Shown here: positions 36,726 to 47,786 of the stretch, piece by piece | Position numbering within the stretch: the stretch's first letter is position 1 | How the letters are laid out: each line of letters starts with the position of its first letter | Assembly (NCBI GenBank): GCA_002794785.1 | Contig: NBBA01000008.1 | Location: 682,001 to 746,000, forward strand | Direction of reading: 5' to 3' | DNA length: 64,000 nt | From: Coniferiporia sulphurascens | Taxonomy: Eukaryota > Basidiomycota > Agaricomycetes > Hymenochaetales > Hymenochaetaceae | The notes under the pieces: generated by a model | The model's input: the letters and a program-made list of their open reading frames with translations, nothing else | What the model was told of the DNA's origin: nothing | Database searches by the model: none | Made by a program: the position numbers and the translations under genes

Positions 36726-36977
36726 CGGAAATGTGGCTGATGATGCAGAGGCTAGAGCGGCAGATACTTGGACTTGAAGGTCAAGCCTTGGCTGAAGCAG
36801 ATACTTTCAAAAAAGTGTGTTGCTAAATTAGGACGTCGATCTTCTTCGGCAAGCCCCATCACATTACCGACGTAAGTAAATGGTGGGTCCTCAAGCTCAG
36901 ACCACTGCGGCCACTACAGCCCGCTCTTCAGCAATTTACAATTTAACGGAATAAAACTCGGACTCGGAATAGAAATC

Positions 36978-37688
36978 ATGTTCAGGGGCTTTCTCCGCTC
37001 CAAGGTAACTTTGTCGTCTAGCACAATAAGCTGTCGGGATTTGACACCTATTACGGCTGCATTCTCATTTATGTGCCCATGTTCCAACTAGCCGTCTATC
37101 TCTATCTTGTAAGCCTCGTAATCACTTTCAACGGTACAGCACACATGCTTACGCACTATTTACTTAGCCACTACCCGCCCTCATCACAATCACAACGGGC
37201 AGTCGAGCTTCTGCGGTCAGCCGCGGCCTCGTCTCCGTCAGGTAACACCAAGACGGGCCCGCTCGAATTCGACCTTGAGGTCGTCGAGTCAGCACCAACC
37301 CCCGACCAGGTCAACACGATCCTATCCTACCTCCCTTCATCGCCCTCAGCCGCCTCCGCCTTCGTATCATCTCACCCGGCGAGCGCCGGTGTGCCGGGAG
37401 GCGATATGACTTCAAAGACACTCTCAGAGCTCGGTCGCACCAACCCCGGCGCACTCAAGTGGCCGATTGTCGTCGACTGGTCGGGAGGCAGAGCAAGCAT
37501 CGGAGACCTCGATGGCGTGCACGCTATTTTAGACGCTGTCAGGAAGGAGCAAGGATGGGAGGCCCTGGACAAAGGTGGATATGATTGCCTCGGTTTTACC
37601 GTTTGTTATAGTGCTGACTGAGAGTCTTGTTTCAGACACATCTGCTAAGCATGGCACGACGGGCGGAGACCCTAAGCCCAAGAGCTAG
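36978..37688 (+). CDS. FMP46-like mitochondrial thioredoxin-fold protein (DUF1687)
   Basis: Four exons give 167 aa: 36978-37004, 37092-37108, 37168-37574 and 37636-37688. The start is MFRGFLRSK, a short basic N-terminus that could act as a mitochondrial signal. Exons 1-3 join to KPSISIFHYPPSSQSQRAVELL, the first beta strand and helix of a thioredoxin-like fold. Later blocks FDLEVVESAPTPDQVNTILSYL and KWPIVVDWSGGRASIGDLDGV match the fungal DUF1687/FMP46 family as I remember it. FMP46 was found in yeast mitochondria and called a putative redox protein; no substrate is known. No CxxC is visible, so classical thioredoxin activity is doubtful. Exon 2 is only 17 nt. The last intron has a good GCTGAC branch site. 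Confidence 0.75.
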
Positions 37689-38242
37689 TCTACAAGCTGA
37701 ACACGCCACCGGGAGCTACCTTGTACAAATCTAAGGCCAAATTACCCAACGTGTACTTGTAACTGCAACTCCAGAAAATGATATCCTTCAGTATAAGCTC
37801 AAATTATGTCCGATTATAACCAGCGTGTCGATAAGAGAAAGAAAGTGAATGTTCATCCGTTGCTTAATGATCCTCTGACCACAACGCTTCGAACTTCCTA
37901 CCTCACTCCTCCACTCGCTAAGGTTTTCTCATATTACGAGCAATTCATCAGTCATAACAGCTTAACTAAAATAATGAATTCACACATCAATGATATCGAC
38001 AGCTTAAACTAAAATACATGTACATCTAGATCCCGGAAATTTCATGCTTTCATAACCAGTGGTTCCTAACTGAATTTGTCGCGTTAGCTCCTTCGCAACT
38101 TTTAATTCCTGCGTACTAAGACGATCATTCAACTTCAATGATAGACATAGACGCATTAATGACGCTGTTTACCGCCTGTAAAGAAGCATGCACATTAGAC
38201 AAAGAGCGCATTGCAAGAAAGTCAAACTCACGCCAACTCTTG
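37689..38242. other. intergenic, convergent 3' ends
   Basis: About 550 bases between the 3' ends of the FMP46-like gene and the membrane protein gene. AT-rich in the middle. No gene or repeat seen. Confidence 0.5.
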
Positions 38243-39768
38243 TTACCAGACGCCATTCCAGACCCCCACGCCCCCAAACGCGAGCGCAAGGCCGACGATG
38301 CAGCTAGTATACGCTGCAGCAGGGAGACCTACGCATGCAAGGGCCGGTGGAGCATGTAGCGCGCCGAGGGCAGCATGGGTGAGTGTCAAGAGTGTAAACG
38401 TCGGAACGAGGGCGAAAGAGTGAGGAGGCGAGGGCTGCAAAGAGAATGGCGATGACGGATGCGGCTGAGGAAGTAAAGTTGGAGGAAATGGTGGGGGTGG
38501 CAGGTAAGCGGCGGCGAGGAGGAGAGTAATGCCGAGAGAGAGAAGAAGCGAGTCAAGTCGCTGGAGGAGCGGTACGAAGACAGGAATGTCCTGGTAGGCA
38601 AAATGATGAGTTGATAGAAACCAATAAATTCGCGATTCTGTAATGAAATAGGGGTAGTCAAAGACGTTACGTACAATATACGGCTCCCCATAAAGCTCCT
38701 CAAGCTCCTCTCGTGCCCTGATGTTCGTGAGTCTCGAAAGCGCCGCATCAACATCGCTATCTTGAGAACTCGCCACTTTGACGTTGTCGGCATCAGATAA
38801 CCACATACTCTGCCGGATGAGACCCAAGGCGTCGCTTTCGGTACTCTCCACGCCTTCTTCGTCAAAGGATTCGCGGGGCTCTTGCGTCGTTTCAACTATA
38901 TCTGAGCCCATATAGAGGGGCAGGCTGTACTCGTCTGCATCTGCGTACAATGACAATTGCTCATAGCCCTGTAACACGCCGGCGCAGACTTCTGCAAGGG
39001 CCCAACCAAGCGCGAGTGCCCAGACCTCGCGAAATACCGTGTATATAGCTCGTGTTTCTCCGTGAGGATATGGTCCCCCAGAAGGATCTTCGACTTGAGG
39101 CCATCCTAATGCAAAGATTGCGAAGGAAGCTAGACGGAGAGACTCCTGTATTGCGGCAAGAAGTATGACATGTGCGAACCCGGTGATCGCGGGTATAAGC
39201 TTAATGTACTCGTCGTATCTGGGGTGTTGACCAAGGGCGGCGGTACCTAGAGCGTAGAAGGCATAGAAAAGTAGGCCGTACAAGGGGACGCGCAGAGCAT
39301 GTGCGAGACACCAGAATGCCGCGGATAGAAGGACGGCCAGAACGAGGCGTCCAGCCGAGGGTGCGTGAGGGAAAGACGTAGATTGTATCAATGCCGGCAG
39401 GAGTGTGAAGAGTAGGAGGAAGATGAGAGATCCAAGAGGCACGAAGGCGTAGAGGCGTACGGTTCGGCGATACACGGCTATAACGCAACAAGCAAGACGT
39501 CGTTCAGCAGCGAGTTTCGTCGTTCGGGCAGACACGTACATCTTTCCGCCTCGTCCTCCTCAACGTCGACATCGTCATTCGTGCCGCGTCCACCCCCGCC
39601 GTTGATCCACGCAGGGGGCCCGCCGTCGTCGTCATCATCAGCGACCTCCGGGACGCGCTGGAGGCGGTCTCCGGAGCGGGAAGCCGAGCTGGACGGCGCC
39701 CGATACCACGACGAGCGATTCGAGCGTGAGACGCTGCCGTAGTCCCTCTGTATGGGTGCGCTGGCCAT
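38243..39768 (-). CDS. multi-pass membrane protein of unknown function
   Basis: Three exons give 459 aa: 39540-39768, 38675-39477 and 38243-38590. Introns are 62 bp (GTACGT..TATAG) and 84 bp (GTACGT..ACCAG). The first ~75 residues are hydrophilic, ending in an acidic run (DDDDDGG, DVDVEEDEAE). About eight hydrophobic segments follow, for example VPLGSLIFLLLFTLLPALI, FAHVILLAAIQESLRL and LLLSLGITLLLAAAYL. An acidic cytosolic-type loop (SFDEEGVESTESDALG) divides them. The C-terminus is hydrophobic and ends GGVGVWNGVW. The spacing and the QESLRL segment faintly recall APH1-type proteins, but I cannot support that and leave the function open. An in-frame upstream ATG at 39843 would add 25 residues. 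Divergent from the secreted-protein gene. Confidence 0.7.
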
Positions 39769-40061
39769 GGCTGGACGCGTGCCGTTCCTATAACGGCGAC
39801 GAGCGATGGCTACGCCCAGGAGGCGGACGTCGTTCGCGAACATGGGCGCCTCGGCGGTCGGAGTCGGGTTGGCCCGAGAACCCAGGAAGCGCGGAACCGC
39901 GTAGCTCTCCCATCATCACGTGCATAACATGTGACTTTCACGGCGACGCTTCGACTTCTCTCTGCGCGCGTAAATGTCGATCTTCCCACCAGGAGTCTGC
40001 GTTCCCTCCTCTTCCTCCTCCCCCACTTTCCCTCTCAGTCCCGCTTATAAAATATTTCATC

Positions 40062-40814
40062 ATGGCATTTATCTCACTCGCTCTTCTCGTCTGCTTCAAC
40101 TTCTTGTTTTATGCCCTCCTTGCTCAATGTCGTGCCCTTATAAGCACCAGTTCCGACTCTGGCCCGCGATCCAAGCCCATCTTCCACAGACAAGACAGTA
40201 CCGCAACTCCTAGCTTTCCCTCCAGCCCAGCCTCGTGCCCTATATGCGCCCAAAATTATGCAAACATAAACAGCTGCGCTGCTGCCGCGCCTGTCCTTGC
40301 CAATTTCACCGCGGTACAAGTCATGTCTGATCTGCAAAGCCCATTGGGTCTCATCTGCGCCTGTATGCGCGTATTGTACAGGTTATATTCAACCCTGGTG
40401 CATTCATAGACGTCATAGAGTGCGCGTGCACAGACACGTTCCAATCCGCGTACCCACAATGTGTTGACTGGTGCGTTGCAGCTCAATCTCCCAAATAATC
40501 AATCTAACATTCGTACAACCAATTCCCCCAGCTTCACGAAGACAAACCAGACCTCCTTCCTCTCCGCACCTGCCTCATCCCTCCCTGGTATTCTCTCTGG
40601 GATCCAGAAAGTCTGCGCGCTAGAAAGCACCCTGATCGGCAACGTTTCCTCTGTCGACGGGGAAGTCTCGTCTTCAGGCGCTAGCGCTAGCTCTACTGCT
40701 GGTGACGCTACTCAGACGGGCGCGGCGATGGGCTTACGTGTGGTTGGTACATCAGGAACGGCGTGCATATATGCAGCAGCGTTGGTTGCGGGTGCCGCTC
40801 TACTAGCGATCTAA
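40062..40814 (+). CDS. secreted Cys/Ser-rich protein with GPI-like tail
   Basis: Three exons give 207 aa: 40062-40313, 40382-40470 and 40532-40814. The N-terminus MAFISLALLVCFNFLFYALLA is a typical signal peptide with cleavage expected near residue 25. The mature part has paired cysteines (CPIC, then ECAC and CVDC) and N-glycosylation sites (NFT, NQT, NVS). A Ser/Ala/Thr/Gly-rich stalk (SSSGASASSTAGD) follows, then a C-terminal hydrophobic run ending AAALVAGAALLAI without a charged end. This layout is that of a GPI-anchored cell-wall or surface protein. I do not recognise a named family; small proteins of this sort are common in mushroom secretomes. Confidence 0.78.
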
Positions 40815-41296
40815 GGATACGGGAATGGGGCATATGGCACATGGGAATGGTATAAACGTCCCCAGCAGACGAGGATTAACGAGATTGATAAATGTAACAT
40901 CCACGACATTACGACACCACACGATTTCACAGATACCCTTTTTACGAACACATCTTAACGAATTTATGACTCACGACAACTTCTCAGCGCCTCTATGTAT
41001 CTGTATGTAACTTACCTTCGACTGACTTTTACGAACTTACTCCCCCCGTTTGTACTACTCTCTATTCTTCCATTACCATCTTTATGATCAGACGAAATAC
41101 AGCAGTAAAAATTTCTCCTCCTTTGTTACAAAACAAAATACAATTATATGGTACGTGCCATCATTTACGGAGGTATGCAAGCTTTGTGCACAACGAATTT
41201 ACTATCGTACAACACCGAGCTAGCGGGTTGGGCACGTACTCTTGAAGAGGGACTCGCAAATAGCGACCGTATCCGATCCCGTCCCGCCAGCTCATG
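40815..41296. other. intergenic, convergent 3' ends
   Basis: About 480 bases between the 3' ends of the secreted-protein gene and the monooxygenase gene. AT-rich. No gene seen. Confidence 0.5.
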
Positions 41297-43697
41297 CTAG
41301 AATTGTGACGGGATGGACGCAAGATTCTCGAATGCCGTTAATCCAAGTTCTTCGGATTTTATAAGCAAAGCCTGTTCACATAAAGTCAAGGCCTACTCTC
41401 AAGACCGTCATTAAACGAACGTCAAAAGGGGAAGACCCACCAGCTGCTTAGACATGTAACGCGAGTGATAAAAATCGCCTGCGGCGTACCAGAGCTGTTA
41501 GACAGGAAGATGGGGGGAAGAAACACCAGCATTCCGAAATGCTCGTCAGCACGATCCAATGGTGCGGATGATATCCGTCGGAGGTAGTTGACTTACACCT
41601 GGGTGCCCCGAGGGACGATAACAACCCTTCAGTTCTCCTTCCTCGTCCAGTCCCCACACATCTTGTGTCTGGTCGATGATCTCCGCGCCGAAGATCTTCT
41701 TCATCGAAGGCCGGATGTTCTCATACCCCGTTCTAATTCGCCAAACGAGTATGTCAACTTCAGTGACTGCAACACAAACAATTCGCGACCCTAAGCTCCT
41801 ATGGGGAAATTCACTCACGCAAAGATCACGACGTCCACGTTCATCGAAGATCCGTCGCTGAACACGACGCCGGTCCCACTCTCCGCAAAATGCGAGATCT
41901 CGACACCTGACTTGACCGCGATTCGACCGTTAATGATGAGCTCGGCAGCGCCGACGTCGATCCCTGAGTACGAAATCCGGTGCTAAGTATTACTTGTCCT
42001 ATCGGCTTGAAAGAATAGGGACATACAGTACCCTGTAGGGAAAATAGTCAGCACTTGAGTCATATTTGCTCTCATTATGACTGTCAGCTCAAACATACCT
42101 CCCAACCTCTCGTAAACGAGTTCTCTCCTCCCACCTCCCGCACTCCCGTCTTCCACACGCAGGCCCTTCCTCTCCAATGCCTCCCACATCCCACGATCCA
42201 ACGCCGCCCTCCTCTCCCTCTCCGCAGGCATGCGCGCGATCCGCGTCAGCAAGCCAAGCGGCGCCGCCGCGACGCGGAAGTCGCTCACCTCCACAGGCAC
42301 ACCCTCGGGCCACGCAGCGAACTCCACGTCCGCCGCGGCGCGCGACACGACACACGTCGGACGACGCTGCACCATCGTAACACTGTGCGCGCCGCGCGCG
42401 ACGAGGTCCTGACAGACGTCCGCGGCCGTCGTACCCGCGCCGACGATGAGCACGCGGGAGCCCGCGAAGGGCGCGCCGCCGGCGTACTGTGCGGCGTGCA
42501 GCGTGCTCCCGCGAAAACGCGCGAGGGACGTGGTCGCTGCGGGAGGAGTGTACGGGTCCCCGAGTGTGCCGGTTGCGAACACGATATGCGCGGGGTGCAA
42601 CGTGTGTAGGACGCCGGACCTGGAGATCGTGATGGACCAGCGGCGGGCGGTGGGGTCGTATGTGGGCCCTGGGAGTGGGTAGGATGAAGTCCAAATGACG
42701 AGGTCTTGGGACTCTGCGTAGTGCTCTAGCCAGGACGCGACTTTATCACGCGGGGTGAAAATGGGCCAGGTGCGCGGGAAAGGCGCATAGAGAACTGTTC
42801 GGACGTTATGATCAGTGTCCACGTACCTTGGTGTTTTTTTTTCTAACAAGAAATGAGCTTACGACAGTGATGCGTTCTGGGTGTATTCAAGCTTAGCGTC
42901 GGGTAGCGTTTGCGCCAATTATCGCCTACGCGCTCGTTCCTCTCCACAACGACGGTCCTGATCTTCATCTGCTGGAACCGCACAGCGACCTGCAAGCCAG
43001 TCTGGCCAGCACCGACTATATGCACGCAAAGCGTAAGTCAGGTCAAGTTTGAATGAGTTAACCTTGAACTTCAATACTAGTCTGCGTAATAACTCAAAAA
43101 AAACGACGCACCGACAAGCACCTGCGGATCACTCTCTACCTCTGAACGACGTGCAGCGCTGACTTCCTCCCAGGACAACGTGTGGCCACCGTACACTCCC
43201 AATTCGTGACCCGCCTCTCCATGTCCCTTTATCTCGTCTGCAGCGATGTACACCGACAGCGCCTTCCATTCATTGCTAAACACAACAGATGAAACCCCCA
43301 AATCCGATACCACTTCTTCACAACGCTGCAGACGCACAAATCCACGGCCATGCAAGGCAGGCGTCTCAAACACGAACGCTGCCTCGACGCCGCGCACATT
43401 TCGTGAGAGCGCAAACGCAGCGGGCGCAAGGCCGGGCCGGTCGTCGAGCACCAACGATCCCGATTCAAAGTGCGCGCGAGGAAGGCGGGTCCGCAAGTAC
43501 TCCTCGATGCGCTCGCGTCCTTCGAGGGAGCGGGTGTCCCAGCTCAGCATGAGCGAGTCACGAAGCCAGCCATCAGGGAGGAACAACGCCGAGATAGCCT
43601 GAACATCTTTCCTCGAGAGGGCGTCTGAGAAGCTTGCTAACCAGATGAGCGCTACCTGGCGAGGCTCCGAGTCGGGTTGCGGCGCCGTTGCAGTCAT
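41297..43697 (-). CDS. FMO-like flavin monooxygenase with NTF2-like N-terminal domain
   Basis: Predicted FAD- and NADPH-dependent monooxygenase. Eight exons give 623 aa: 43112-43697, 42863-43015, 42099-42794, 42027-42032, 41819-41963, 41597-41732, 41441-41494 and 41297-41392. Residues ~10-165 look like an NTF2/SnoaL-type cone fold (ALSRKDVQAISALFLPDGWLRDS). The FAD Rossmann motif VVGAGQTG is near residue 195. The FMO signature FxGxxxHxxxY is present as FRGSTLHAAQY near 340, the NADPH motif IVGAGTTA near 365, and FATGY near 526, split by an intron. This domain order is common for fungal proteins annotated as FAD/NAD(P)-binding or YUCCA-like monooxygenases; the substrate is unknown. Exon 4 is 6 nt, flanked by two consensus introns, and restores GGYWIDVGAAEL. 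The gene stands alone, with no biosynthetic partners next to it. Confidence 0.87.
42027..42032 (-). other. 6-nt micro-exon of the monooxygenase
   Basis: GGTACT lies between intron 42033-42098 (GTATGT..GCTGAC..CTACAG, 66 bp) and intron 41964-42026 (GTATGT..ACTCAG, 63 bp). It encodes the Tyr of GGYWIDVG and parts of both neighbours. Skipping it would keep the frame but lose two residues. Confidence 0.65.
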
Positions 43698-46213
43698 ATC
43701 CACAGTTTCTGCAGCCGCCAGAGACGAGTTTTTTCACGAACGGAAAATGGGTCCGACGAGCACACGCATGTGAGGATTGGACGCGTGCAAATTGGGTAAA
43801 GATACTATTTTTTAGGCGCATGGGATATGGCGACAGCAGCGTGAACAAAACTGATAAGACGCCATTGCCCTTCGCGAGTTACGTAATCATGATTTGGCGC
43901 AGTTGTGCGTCCCTCGTAAGTTTGTGAAAATACACACACTGGTGCTGGCATGCTCAACAATGGTTCACAGCTCAATATCGAAAAAAAGTGGTACCACCAT
44001 ACCTCATTTATTTTCGCTCTGGGCTTCCCTCTAGTTTGAAGACGCTGCATACTTGAACGCGTAGGTTTACTACAACCAACCGCATAGCACGTTCGAGGGC
44101 CAAAACATGATAGAATGCACGGGACGGGAAATGCCATTAATTGGCGCCATTGAAATGATGCATGTGGCCGAACAAAGAGCGTTTCACATTTTCCGTCCCT
44201 ACTAATGCCTCGATCCATCAGACCGAATGTCATTTCCCGCGCTGTGATGAAGTCTGAGCGCCGTGACGCAGGTCAAGCACACATACAAATGAATGCTTTT
44301 CGTAACCAAGGATGGAGACTAGCCACCGGCGGTGTACGCTGGCCCGTCCACTAGCAAATCTACCGCGGCGAACTTGAACATCCCCAGCCCCCTCAGGCGC
44401 GTGTGTTGCCAAGCCAAGCCACACACAAGGCGGGCAACGTTAACACTATACGCTAACGCAGGTTAATTCCGTACGAATACAGTCAGTCGTGAGTCGTGCA
44501 CTAGTACTGTATACAATCCTGCGTTGCCGTCGCCCTAGACGCGTGTCTTAATCAATACTTTTCCACAAAGTTTCCCACTCAAGCTCGGCCAGAAGTCCTC
44601 CCTCCCCTTCCACACCTCCACTCAAACCGCGGGGAACTGCCCCCGCCCATCGAATAAACTCTGAATTCCGAATGAGTACGTTAACTCAATGTTGATGTTG
44701 AGAAAAAAATCTTGGCTCGGTCGGTATCTTGGGTCGTTCTCACGAAGGCCACTCAAGGTGCTCACCAAATCCCCCCCCTCCTCCTAATTTGTCCTGATTC
44801 CCTTTATTCGTCGGTTCAGCCGATATCGTACTATCCTCACGCCGAATGCACCATCTCATTGTATTTGTATGTACGCGTAGGATCAGTTCTGGCCATCTCC
44901 GACTAAACCGTGCAGTACTTCTGATTCCTTCTTAAGTAAGCCAACAATTGTTTTCAGGCACACCTAGGGACTCGCGATGCCCTATGCAGTCGGCTTCGTC
45001 CGACGGAAAAAGAAAGTTTACGAAAAGAAGCCGGTGACAGGTGGATATCAGCAGACAGATCTAGACACAAGTACTATTCGGACAACTCCGACGGCATGCA
45101 ATTTCACTCTAGCTTATTTCTGCGCGGCCGAGCCACGGCCAAGCCTAAGGGAAAGGCCGGCGGAGGGGGAACATCGCTTAAGCTCCAAGGGCTGCGCCGC
45201 GGGGCGTGCAGAAAGCAAAACAAAATAGGACCTTGAGGAATCCTCACGGAGCGCCACGGTCTGCCTGGCATGTCGTCCAGTAACTGCCGAAACGCACGGG
45301 GGTGGCCAATCACCGAGACCTATCTCTGCCTGGACACTCATGCTTTTCAATCTCCCACAGTTGAGAGGTAAAAAAAGGGGGGGAAGGGGGAAAGACGATG
45401 AATTTACAAAACGAAACAACGGAAGAGAAAGGCCAAGCAATTAATCGACAGAAGAGGGTCAGTAACGTGCGTGCGTGCCAAGTACTAGTTTGAATACGGT
45501 ATCGCAGGCCCGGGGCCATCTATGTACACTACGTACTCATGTACTGCCCAGATAAAGGCGGCACCGCCACACCGTATATCACACTGTATATATCGGGAAC
45601 TAGTCAAATTTTGGCAAGGGGGGCCATTTGACTGTGACGGCTAAGTGCGCACTGCGGGCCCGTGAGCAGTGTAATTCACAGCGTCCGGCGTGGTGGATTC
45701 CTTTCGGGGAGTAAGTACTCCGACTCGCTGATGCCCTCGGGGGAGTACTACTAGAACAAGGTTGGTGCGGCGATAAATATATATATGAATGCGGTCTGAT
45801 TGACTGCCAGTGTGTGCCTTGGAGATCGAACGTAGTAGATGTCATGAGGACATCCATCCATATATCCGGGAGAGGGGAGCATCATATGCATTAGTGCGTC
45901 GGGAGTCGAATTTGCACTAGTACTGATAGAACTCAGATAGGCCTGGCGGAGCCCCCCACCCCGCCCCTCCCCGCGACGTCGAGCTGGGAAGCCACCGCAA
46001 CTCACTAGCTGAGCGCTGAGCGACGTGCGCTCCGAGCGCCGCGCACAATCATAAAAAAGAAACAAAAACAAAAACAAAAAACACAACAAAACACAAAACT
46101 GTATTGACATAAAACGTAAACGTTAACGCCACCGCCACACTGAGGGCTAGTGAGGTGAGCACGGCGTGTCATGTTGGCGTTTTAAGTTTTCGCCGCGTCC
46201 GCAGCGTACTATG
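43698..46213. other. gene-poor stretch left of the MITE
   Basis: About 2.5 kb. The left end is the promoter side of the monooxygenase. Short A-rich runs with interspersed C occur near 46050-46100. No gene or RNA gene that I can support. Confidence 0.45.
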
Positions 46214-46215
46214 TA

Positions 46216-46244
46216 CTATCGTATGACCCCTTTTACAAAGTCAC
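46216..46244 (+). repeat. MITE left inverted repeat
   Basis: 29 bases matching the reverse complement of 46402-46430 at 28 positions. Confidence 0.85.
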
Positions 46245-46401
46245 TTCCAAAACAAAAAATTAGTCTTGAACGGGAGGCATCTCCGAATTTCGCCGAAAAA
46301 AGTGGCAAGAAAGATTTATTAACTGTACAACAGTTCAGAAGGACTTTCTCGACCCTATACCTATGATGTGGAGGCCGGAAATCCACGTTTTGTCTGAAAA
46401 T

Positions 46402-46430
46402 GTGACTTTGTAATAGGGGTCATACGATAG
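46402..46430 (-). repeat. MITE right inverted repeat
   Basis: 29 bases, the inverted partner of 46216-46244, with TA directly after it. Confidence 0.85.
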
Positions 46431-46432
46431 TA

Positions 46433-47786
46433 CGTTGTCCCATTAATCCCGTCAATACTACATGTAATATATATATTCACATCGTAACAAAGGGATACAT
46501 ACGTAACCCATACAATCAATACGTTCAGGTTTGACAGGTGAGCCCTGGGCCTAGGAATGGCGACTCGGATCGTCCGCCGCCGCCGAACGAGATCGAGTGG
46601 CACACGTTCGTCTCCAAGTCGATGATCGACGCGAGTGCGAGTACTAGTGGCGTTCGGCGTTCGGCGTTCAGCGGCGCGGGTGGTAACTCGTTTTGCCGAC
46701 GGCCAAGGGCAAGTTTACCGCGACTGACGATAATATATTTGCACCAAGGGCCAACAGCGCTGAATAAAGGAACTACTAAAGAACCCACTCGGAGATACTA
46801 TGTACTGCACAATATATACAACTATCATGGCACTATTATTGAAACACAGTGAACGAGGAAAAAAGCCCAGCCTGGGGTCATGCGCCGTCGATTAAGGAAG
46901 GAAGATACAGAGGTCAACGGGGACCTTGACCTTTGACCATCGATATTAATATCTATTTCAACGCTACCAGTATGCGGGGCAGCCTGAGCGGCCCGGGCTG
47001 TTCAAGGCACGAAGCGGGAGACTTATCCAAGTCTATATACTCGTAAGCAAGAAAAATTCTCCCGAGTAGACATTAATCCAATCAATACCAGTACCAGTGC
47101 AGGCTACGATCGACGCCGACTCGGAAAACCCCAGGGTCTCTCACACGTCACACAGCTGACAATCGGGATACGACGCCAGGGCCCGTCACGGTTCAGACAG
47201 CGACAGCGACAGCGTTACCCTAGCGCCCATCGCTATTAATAACACATTTGCCGTGTCCGATCGCCCGAGACCCAGGCGCATTCACTTATTTCCATTCATA
47301 ATATCATAGTAATCCTGAAGTCGGTGCTTCCCCCGGACATCGCGTACACACCGGCGCTCCGGTATCGCACCCTATCCACAAAACAAAACAAAATGCTAAA
47401 AACAGAACAAACAAACAAACAAACAAACAAAAAGAAATCGATATTTTAAAAGAAAATAAATGACAGCGGCTATAAACCACCAGGGCTGCACCTAGTCTAT
47501 CACTGATCAGAGCGGCGCGGAGAGGGGGTATACCATTGTTCTCAAGAAGAAAAAACGAAATCGTGCCCATAGAAAAGAAAAACAGAAAACAGAAAGCCCG
47601 CTCGGCGACGTCTTGTCCGCTTCCCGCGTCCGTGTAGGCTCATGATCCGGAGAATGGCGGGAGTACGGCATGAGCGCTAGCGGATCAAGCAGATGACAAT
47701 ACCACGGGGGGTCTCCCTCTCTCACTCGAAGCACACGGCCATTCATCTTTGCACCCCATTTCACCCAACATCCCACCAACAATGCA
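46433..47786. other. intergenic between MITE and F-box gene
   Basis: About 1.35 kb without a gene. It contains a short AAAC microsatellite (about 47405-47432). The right end is the 3' UTR side of the F-box gene. Confidence 0.5.
47405..47432 (+). repeat. AAAC microsatellite
   Basis: About six tandem copies of the tetranucleotide AAAC, with A-rich borders. Confidence 0.8.

Larger units (their letters stand above)
46216..46430. mobile_element. 215-bp MITE, Tc1/mariner-like
   Basis: The ends are 29-bp inverted repeats: 46216-46244 begins CTATCGTATGACCCC, and the reverse complement of 46402-46430 is the same except for one base (T versus A at position 17). The element is flanked on both sides by TA (46214-46215 and 46431-46432), the target duplication of Tc1/mariner transposons. 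The 157-bp interior has no coding capacity, so it is non-autonomous. The extra symmetric GTAC at the edges means the exact boundary could be shifted by one or two bases. The near-perfect repeats suggest modest age. Confidence 0.82.

Noticed and set aside
39769..39843. Upstream in-frame ATG of the minus-strand membrane protein
   Set aside because: It would add 25 basic residues, but I kept the internal ATG at 39768, which opens directly into the Ser/Arg-rich N-terminus; this cannot be settled without 5' transcript data.
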